A stretch of DNA of 64,000 nt, taken from NCBI GenBank assembly GCA_003693705.1, contig RBZT01000328.1, positions 1 through 64,000 on the forward strand, written 5' to 3'. This document shows, piece after piece, positions 57,223 to 64,000 of the stretch (position 1 is its first letter; each line of letters begins with the position of its first letter). The translations under genes and the position numbers were made by a program. This stretch comes from Polymyxa betae (taxonomy: Eukaryota > Endomyxa > Phytomyxea > Plasmodiophorida > Plasmodiophoridae). The notes beneath the pieces were generated by a model. It was not told the DNA's origin. It did no database searches and worked only from the letters and a program-made list of their open reading frames with translations.

Positions 57223-58106
57223 TCAATTAATGTTGATATTCCTGTATCCTGACATCAGATTTCCGGATGCTTTGGATGAGATTCTTGACCCTTGGGATTC
57301 TAGCACTGCCATATAATCAGCCATAGCTAATCTTGACTCTCCCGCCTTTTGGTATGCTTCTGCACGAGCCTTCAGTAGCTCATTGCTATGAGGTCGCTCA
57401 TCCAGTGCCAATGTGTAATCATCAATCGCATCGGCGTAATTTTTCAGAGCAAAATTGACGGTTGCACGTTCAATGAACACCTGAACGGGTACAGGAGCCA
57501 AATCAACACATTCATTTAGCAGAACCAATGCCTTATCGTAATGTCCCGTCTCTGAGAACAAGGTAGCCTTTGGCAGTAGAAGATCCAGCAAACTGTACTC
57601 AGAGTAAGTGCAACGAATCCCAAATTCTGACAAATGTTGTACGATTACCTTTTCTTAGTTCTCACGTGGGTTCCAGAAATTGAGATGGCTTTCCGGAAAT
57701 CAGCAATGGCCTTCTCAATATTGCCTAACTGCTTATAGGCAACTCCTCTGTTGTGATACGTTGATGCGAATTCAGGATTTAGCTCGATGGATCGGTTGAA
57801 ATCGTCAATACTGGCATGCGTCATTCGGAGCTTCTGGCGTAGATAACCACGATCGAAATAGGTGTGAAAGTCGTCAGGGTTGAGATCGATCGAAATGTTA
57901 TAATGCCACATGGCTTTCTCGTAATCACGTTTAGCGAAATGACATTCGGCGATGTAGTAATGGATTTTAGAAGAAAGAGCCGGTGTCAAGTTACGATCCA
58001 GGCTTAAAGATTCTTCGAAATAAGCTGCTGCTTCTTCAATTTGTTTAGCCTTGAACAAGGTCACACCAGTGTCGAAGCGAGAGCATCGCGATTCATCTGA
58101 TAACAT
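57223..58106 (-). CDS. Tetratricopeptide-repeat (TPR) protein
   Basis: Two exons joined by an intron of about 53 nt (57622-57645 region, inside RTKK|SLLDLL) give roughly 275 residues, starting MLSDESRCSRFDTGVTLF. At least six TPR units are visible, for example AAAYFEESLSLDRNLTPALS, AECHFAKRDYEKAMWHYNIS, DRGYLRQKLRMTHASIDDFN, NRGVAYKQLGNIEKAIADFR and ERATVNFALKNYADAIDDYT, with the A/G-A-P positions of the TPR consensus. The protein is almost only TPR, so it is probably an adaptor or co-chaperone. I cannot name the ortholog; the N-terminal half resembles eukaryotic TPR proteins of NADPH-oxidase-activator or p67phox type only in general layout. It lies on the same strand as the membrane protein upstream, with a gap of about 240 bases. 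Confidence 0.8.
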
Positions 58107-58349
58107 TTAAATTAATGATCAGAGATCAATTAGAGTTTTGGACTGTTTAGTTGCTCATCTAACACCTAGGGTCATCATAGAATGATCTGGTGACTCATCG
58201 TGAAAGTGAGAGTTGACTAATTTCGAAAACCCCACCAGACTAACCGAACTGAAATACTGATATCTTGCGAGAATAGATATATATTATAATCGTTGATCTG
58301 ATGCTTTTAATATTAGAAAGCAGTAAAACGAACAATTGAAGGGCGCTTA

Positions 58350-58866
58350 TCAACAAACAGCACGATACAGAACTTTCACCAATGTTGTTCTGATTGTGAT
58401 AGTAATAAATCGAACTGTTGAATAGATAGCTGTATATGATGTAACATAATTTGCTATCATTCTCTTGCGATATTTTCGATGTCGTTCTCTTATAAGCTGG
58501 ATTTCGTCCTGGGCCAGATCACGAATCCGATCAATCTTGGCAGCGACTCTCTTCCGCTTACGAAAATCGTCTGAGCATATCGATCGATGGCAGAGCTCTG
58601 GAATCGGGCAGATGACCGGGCGCTTCTCTTCTATGGGTTCCAGCATTACAGGCCAGATAACCGGCGACAACTGCTTCAGCGACATAAACACATGAATACG
58701 TGATGCAGATAACAGCTGTGTGGATCAGGTAGATAGGCAGAGAAATGAAGCCCGAGAACGCTTGAGTGAAGATTTTTCTTTTATCAAAACTGACCAAAAA
58801 ACCCTCACGACTGGACTTGACAACTACGGGACTCACGCGGCGCACTATTTTCGGCTCGGTCAACAA
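58350..58866 (-). CDS. Small membrane protein, unknown function
   Basis: The ATG at 58866 starts MLTEPKIVRRVSPVVVK. One hydrophobic segment (ISLPIYLIHTAVICITYSCV) follows, then, across a 34-nt intron (58628-58661), EKRPVICPIPELCHRSICS, a strongly basic helix (FRKRKRVAAKIDRIRDLAQD, IRERHRKYRKRMI), and a second hydrophobic end (YSTVRFITITIRTTLVKVLY). Length is about 160 residues. I do not recognise a family. If the intron is wrong, the protein would be shorter and end in another frame. Confidence 0.5.
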
Positions 58867-59416
58867 GTGGTATACTCACGAGTGACATCCTCATTCCGTC
58901 ATCCCTCCATACATTCGGCATTTTCGCTCATTATGTCCAATATGTGGCCAACATGACAAAGCCCGATCCGAGTTATAAATAACTGCATATTCTGGAAGTT
59001 TCTGTGCCCACGCCGAGTGCAGACCGGCCGGTATGGATTCAGGGGAGCTGTTTCGGGAACCGAATCGATCGCATTCTTACGTGGGGGAGCGGTTTGTATT
59101 AAAGCCTCGACACACAATACAGCAATCCCTGTACGGTACAAGGTATTGGGTTTGTCCAGTCAAAGAGTCTAAGCAGCCTGCTCTTCATTCAAACCTGTTA
59201 TTCTGTACTGTGTATGTTCAGTTTTGTATGTAACAAAAACTACAAAGTGATGTATTGGAGACAGAATCTGGTATTAAATTACCAGGAGTCGTCCAACTGC
59301 CTTGCAATTATTGGTAGTGGAAGATCCCAAAATCATTGAAGATAATCAGCCATGCCATTGAATGTTGAAATTTAGTTTTCAAAAAATGACGAAATAGACA
59401 TACAGTTGGCAGAGAA
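58867..59416. promoter_or_regulatory. Intergenic region upstream of the metallothionein-like gene
   Basis: This stretch of about 550 bases has no supported coding region; open frames at 58899-59141 (minus) and 59033-59233 (plus) overlap without recognisable content. It should contain the promoter of the metal-binding gene. I looked for TGCRCNC metal-response cores and saw no convincing cluster. Confidence 0.35.
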
Positions 59417-60034
59417 ATGTCTAAAATGCAACAATTTAAAAAAAATGATGTATTGGCAGTGAGTAACAGTTATACAGACACAGTGGGATACTTTGACCGT
59501 CCCAATCTGTATTTCCGCACCTAAATACCCGTTAAGAAAGCTTTTTCAACCGGCAACTTTTCAAGAAGTCTGTGTGCATCAAGCCTCTCTGAATATCAAC
59601 CATGTGTAAGCTCTGCTAATTGTCAAGAGCTCAATTCTGAAGATACAACAGCTTCGTGTGTTTGCCCTGCATGCAAATGTGCTGCCATGAATTTGGGCGT
59701 TCCCGCTGAATGCAGTCAAGATTGTCGGTGCTGTCTTCTTATTGGAATGCTTTGTTTCTAATGTTGTTTAGGTGGTAACTGCTCGTGCCAATCTGGTTGC
59801 TCTTGCCCGTCATGTCCTACCAACAATAAGAGTTCTGAAGGCTGTGGCTGTGCGAGAACCGGGAAATGCATCTGTGGCCCTTTGTGCACCTCATTAGCTT
59901 GCCCTGCTAAAATTAAGCAAGTTGTTCTCGATAATTGCAATTGTGCTCAATCTGGCGTTTGCCAATGTGGACCTAATTGTGGATGCTCTGGCTGTCCATG
60001 CAAGCAGGCTGAAGGTGTTTTCTCAGAAAGTTAA
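59417..60034 (+). CDS. Large cysteine-rich metallothionein-like protein
   Basis: Three exons (59417-59458, 59537-59723, 59772-60034) give about 163 residues with 28 cysteines, nearly all in CxC, CxxC or CC-like clusters (ASCVCPACKCAAM, CGNCSCQSGCSCPSCP, GCGCARTGKCICGPLC, NCNCAQSGVCQCGPNCGCSG, then CPCK). Aromatics are almost absent from the Cys-rich part. Two denser Cys blocks are separated by a short Cys-free linker (PAKIKQVVLD), a two-domain layout as in metallothioneins. Such proteins bind Zn, Cu or Cd through thiolates. It is much longer than typical 60-residue metallothioneins, but similar in size to some multi-domain ones. The middle junction (QDC|GN) was chosen because it keeps the CxC pattern. 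The start exon (MSKMQQF) is less certain. Confidence 0.78.
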
Positions 60035-60085
60035 TCGCATTTGTACATGAACCAATAAACGTTAGTTGCCTGCTTAAGCATATAT

Positions 60086-62010
60086 TTAATTCCTTATATT
60101 TTGGTTCAATTCGACTTGAACAGCAGAATGATTGATATCGGATCCAGATTTTAAAGACTCCAATCCTGCCTTTGGATGGAGCAAGGAAGGTGGAGTCAAT
60201 AATGCCAGTCCGTACAGGGAAAAGCTTAGAATGAATAAAACCAGGAACGGCATGTATGGTGCTTTCATTCTGATGGAAAAGTCCCAAAGTGTTCCAATTA
60301 GTACTGGCCCAAGGCTTCTGCTCACACAAGCTAATGTTTGGCCGAGACCGTTGACAGCACCGCGATTTTCACTCGAAGCTGAATTATTGACGAGCAAATC
60401 TAGAATCGAGTGATAAGGTGATGAATGTGAATGATTAACACTCTACTGACTGCTGCATGTGAATGATGTGGTTGTTGGAAGACCCACTATTAGCATCAAA
60501 GGGATCGTTGTAGCCCAATGACCAATAGGAAACACATTGGCTGTATATAAGCAGGCCAGTGGTAGTAAAAGCGAAAATGATAGCAATATTGAGGCTAACC
60601 TCAGTAATGATATTATCCCGAATCTGGAAAAGAGTGCTCAGTTAAAGAATGGGAGAGCAGATATAATTACTTCTTGGCCAGCTTTGGATAGCAGAACATC
60701 TGGAATGCACATAATGCAGCTCCCTCAACTGCGAATAAAACGCCAACCTGATATGAGAAACGGTGTAAGATTCTTATATAGATGTATTCAAAAACTCACC
60801 TCTGTAGAAGACATTCCTAATGCCTGAAACAATATGGGCAAAAGAGTTACAGTGGCGATATGAAGCTAAGAGCAGAGTTATTCAAAGCCAGCCAGCCACA
60901 TTTGCAATATCAGCATACAATACAAACTGTGGCGTAAGTGATTGTTGCAAGCACAACTCCTCGATCTCGAATTATTGCCTTGGCCAGATTTTACGAATGG
61001 CTTTGAACAGTTAATAAATTTTTACCGAAATGGAGTCTTGGGATGGCTCTTTCGCCATTGCATTGGTAGCAGAACAATCAGCACACCTGATGGATCCGGA
61101 CTGCTTTTTGTTAAGGAATGCTGATGTTTCAGGAAGGAAGATGAAGCTGAGAACAAAAACTATTGCAGCAAACACAGCGCTAAGCAGGTGTTGTGTTTAA
61201 TCGCTTGTCATCCTCATTCCAACCGTACCGACCTTACAATCCCAGGCAAGAAAGCATAAGGCATTCCAGGGGCTTTACCCCCTAGGATGCCACCTGCTAG
61301 AGGGGAAACCACAGACGCTGCCGCATACACTACTGCAATAAATGCAAAAGCGGATGCCTGGTTTTCTGATGTAGTAACCTTGACTTAGCTGAGCACTAAA
61401 CTAGTGAAACAGCTCATCATACCTCGCCAAGGTACGATTTCAGAACTCCAAGATTGCCTTCGGACCCATTAGCAAAACATAGAATGGCCCGCCACTGAAA
61501 TCAACCCTACCATTCAGCAGCCCGATAAGGAATCTTACTGCCAATGCATACATAAACGTGTTGGACACGGCAAATAGGGCTGTAGCTACAATAGAAGCAG
61601 CCGTTCCCGAAAGAAGAACCGGACGGCGACCTAAATTAGCAGGAAACAGAAATCGGGATTGATAAATGATATTGTATCTCTTCTTACCAATTTTGTCGCT
61701 CGCCCAACCCCAGAGGAAACTTGAAAAGAAGGCAGCAAGGAAGAAAGAACCAGATAATATACCCGAGCTTCGACCGACTTGAGTCGCCAGTTCCTCGGCA
61801 GTTATAAAAGGCTGATCCTTGGCGTAAAATTCAGACACAATGTAGGGCATAATGGATACCCTGAGCATTGTTCAATGCAGCTAGGTAGCATGGTTAGCGA
61901 ACTGACATAATTGTCCCTTGAACAGCTTCTAAAGCCTGTATCAAGCCCAAAGAAAAGTACAGATACGGTGTCATGGACGAAGCACCTTGTCTCGGGAAAC
62001 ATGACAGCAT
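60086..62010 (-). CDS. Major facilitator superfamily transporter (ZIFL/YCR023C-like)
   Basis: A twelve-TM transporter in several exons from the ATG at 62010 (MLSCFPRQGASSM). TM1 reads FSLGLIQALEAVQGTIMVSI, with MPYIVSEFYAKD and, after an intron, SGILSGSFFLAAFFSSFLWG. The MFS signature loop is WASDKIGKK followed by RRPVLLSGT. TM4-5 (FAVSNTFMYALAVRFLIGLL) and the C-terminal half (GQTLACVSRSLGPVLIGTLW, PFLVLFILSFSLYGLALL) fit fungal YCR023C-type and plant ZIF-like carriers, which move organic anions or metals. Substrate is not predictable from sequence. The middle exons (60400-61440) contain hydrophobic pieces, but I did not resolve all borders. It lies convergent with the metallothionein-like gene, 52 bases away; a shared role in metal handling is only a suggestion. 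Confidence 0.8.
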
Positions 62011-62349
62011 AGTTTGTTTTGAAATTCGATAACAGATTTGAGCTAAATCTCAATAAACGGAAGCCAGTGACGCGATCTGTTGGTGAAGGAGAAATACAGG
62101 ATATGATAGATCGAACGTCAGAAAGACCCGGAAGGTCGGGTCAGTGGATTGAGCCACTAATGATACGGATAATATTGCGTCTGACCCGTCAAGCCTTCAG
62201 ATTGTTACAGTAGGCTGGCCGGGAGGGTAACTCCAACTATCGATGGAACCCTCATCCCTCTGTTAAAAGCCGCTGAGCCTCCGGATGCTGTTCTGCATCT
62301 GAAGTGCCAAACTCATATGGACGGCACTTTTATTCGATATCGCAAAATT
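62011..62349. other. Short intergenic region
   Basis: These 340 bases lie between two minus-strand genes: the promoter of the MFS gene and the 3' flank of the kinase gene. No supported feature is seen. Confidence 0.4.
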
Positions 62350-64000
62350 TTAAATCTCCTTGTAGAAGGACCCAGACCGGAATGGGAGCCCGTTTATAAC
62401 ACTCGAATGCCGCCGGGTGATAAACGTCTCATTCAACGGAGGCAAGGACGCCCTTGTCAGATTTTTAGACGACAGCCGATAAGAGTCCTCTGGGTCGACA
62501 TCCAATGCGCTAATTGGCATAGACTCGGTTGAAAGCTCGCGATTAGGAGCACAGACAAAATTCCTGTGCATACTGTCAAGAAACCTTTGCATGTACAAAA
62601 TTGGTGGGAGAATGGTAGGTGCGTCTTTCTCTATGAAACTTTTGACAGTCGTTTCTACTTTCTTATCGAGACTGTAGAATCTGAATACGAGATGAGGCAG
62701 CGTCATTCCAATCTCAAACATATTTTGCACTTTACCGAATATAGTCGATGATACCAACAATCAGCCTTTGGGGAGGGGTCTTTCTGACACCGATTAAAAC
62801 AGAATAATCCATGATGTCGAGATTAGCTAAAAACCTAGCATCATTCTCTAAAGCTTTATGAAGAAGCTGCGACGATTCTGTTAGAAGTGGTAATGGATTT
62901 CCTTGGGTAAATAAAGCAAAATTTTCATCTTGAAGAACCTATATGCGAACATCTCATTAACTTGAATCAATCCGATTTTGGAAGTTACTTGTCCAGAAGA
63001 TGTCTCATTTGGGTTTACAAAATCTTCAGCATTAATATCAATCCAATCAGCATTCGACTGCAGCTTGTGACAAGCATGCTTGGCATCTGACGATGATTGA
63101 TCTCTGACCAACCGTCCTACATGCTTGGTATGAGTGCACGATTGTTTATTCTTTAGCAACAAACCTGATGCTTTGCCTTTCAAGTCAAAAACATGGTCTA
63201 TCAAGGGATCGTTCAGTAGATTCGGCATCAATATGTAAAACTTTGATAAATTTGAAGGAAAAGTGATCTCAAAGATACCAAGAATTGGCGTCAAAGCACT
63301 TGCGTGTTCTTGGAAGATATGATTAGCGATATACTCGAAATAATCAGGAGCTAAGTTGGTAAATGTTTTGGCCTGTTGACAATTAGCACATCATTGGCAG
63401 TGACGAAGCGAAATTAGACCTCAGTGGCATTAATTCTCTTTAAAATCAGGCGACGATCCCAGGTCCTAATGAAGGAGGCATTGCTTTTACCGCCCTTGGC
63501 CGCCCAGTCACGTGACTTGGCCAGCGAATCGATGACAGCGTAATTATTGTCACACAAACAATGTCTCAAGGCCTATCCACAATTTCACAAGCTGTAGAAT
63601 TGATACTGCTTCATACCTGGAATTGCTGTGCAAAACCGACCCACACGCGTCCTACATTCAGAATAAGAACTAGACCAAATATTGAATTCACTCAAAGTAC
63701 CTGCATCTCCACAGTCGACAGTAACGGCGAACTTGGCAGGAATGGAACCGTGCTTTACAGATCGAAGGACCGATTCACAGCTGTCCTGACCACTATCCGA
63801 GATTGCCGGTAAAAGTGACGCTTGCAGAACCTATGGCTGGGTGATCAACGGCTTACAACTCGATCATTAATCCGGTCACCTTCTCCAATGGCGTTAGCCG
63901 CAATTCTGCTGGAATATCAGCAATTGATCGTTTGCCCATAATGAAAGCAGCATGCTGCAATGACGATAAGGCATGAGCAATCAGCGTTGATACCTGAAAC
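62350..64000 (-). CDS. FAB1: FAB1/PIKfyve-type phosphatidylinositol phosphate kinase, C-terminal part
   Basis: Only the 3' end is in the window; the gene continues beyond 64000. The lipid-kinase domain is seen in order: DSLAKSRDWAAKGGKSNASF and RTWDRRLILKRIN (the 'GGKSG..F..T.D.RF..K' ATP-binding segment with its Lys); APDYFEYIANHIF; LTPILGIFEI; YILMPNLL; DHVFDLKGKAS (catalytic/metal region); DARFLANLDIMDYSVLIGV (the conserved MDYSLL motif); and KKVETTVKSFIEKDAPTIL with YMQRFLDSMHRNF, the Fab1-type C-terminus. Fab1 makes PI(3,5)P2 on endosomes and the vacuole. The 'GGKSN..F..T' and 'KKVET.VK' motifs favour Fab1 over PI4P 5-kinases. N-terminal FYVE and chaperonin-like domains would lie outside the window. 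Exons are short with introns of about 50-80 nt. Confidence 0.88.

Noticed and set aside
58899..59233. Overlapping short open frames on both strands
   Set aside because: No domain, no splice pattern, and they overlap each other.
1..64000. tRNA, rRNA or CRISPR arrays
   Set aside because: I scanned for T-loop GGTTCGAnTCC patterns with a matching acceptor stem, long rRNA-like blocks and regularly spaced repeats, and found none that hold up.

Overview
The window is nuclear DNA of a compact eukaryotic genome. Genes are intron-rich, introns are mostly 24-100 nt, genes lie on both strands, and gaps are usually a few hundred bases. The gene set (fungal-type GET4, TIF3-like eIF4B, SEN1, EXO84, a FAB1/PIKfyve-type lipid kinase, cardiolipin synthase, ETF-QO, UBA1, RPL32, a NuSAP-like protein, a Kunitz domain and MORN repeats) points to a unicellular opisthokont: an early-diverging (zoosporic-type) fungus or a close protist relative. 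I cannot name the species. The genetic code is standard.

Layout. 1-3340: gene-poor, with a frameshifted LINE-type endonuclease relic and an unassigned gene. 3341-8706: GET4, eIF4B, ETF-QO (minus). 9361-12113: DOMON/ferric-reductase fusion. 12228-18722 (minus): an unknown coiled-coil/basic-helical protein, a small Ser/Pro-rich protein and a four-TM tandem sensor receptor with no visible output domain. 18954-27341: cardiolipin synthase (minus), TLC-domain protein (plus), ubiquitin E1 (minus), RPL32 (minus). 27801-33544 (plus): a large FYVE-type zinc-finger protein and a secreted Pro-rich protein. 34015-39240 (minus): UTP7/WDR46 and a tandem-PH plus FHA protein. 39545-45841: SEN1 helicase. 45953-48963 (minus): a multi-TM protein and EXO84, only 2 nt apart. 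49474-50592: YIPF1/2. 50630-53975 (minus): Kunitz protein and PH-MORN protein. 54235-57172: SLX1 and NuSAP-like. 57223-58866 (minus): TPR protein and a small membrane protein. 59417-60034: large metallothionein-like protein. 60086-64000 (minus): MFS transporter and the C-terminal part of a FAB1-type kinase running off the window.

There is no operonic logic. The genes are housekeeping (translation, ubiquitin, mitochondrial lipid and electron transfer, rRNA processing, transcription termination, DNA repair, exocytosis, phosphoinositides) mixed with lineage-specific signalling and membrane genes. The most unusual features are recurrent ultra-short introns (24-31 nt), the tandem sensor receptor without output, the PH-PH-FHA and PH-MORN architectures, a canonical Kunitz domain on a membrane-anchored protein, and a 28-cysteine metallothionein-like protein. 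Splice sites were placed by hand from GT/AG, reading frame and family conservation; exact junctions are predictions.
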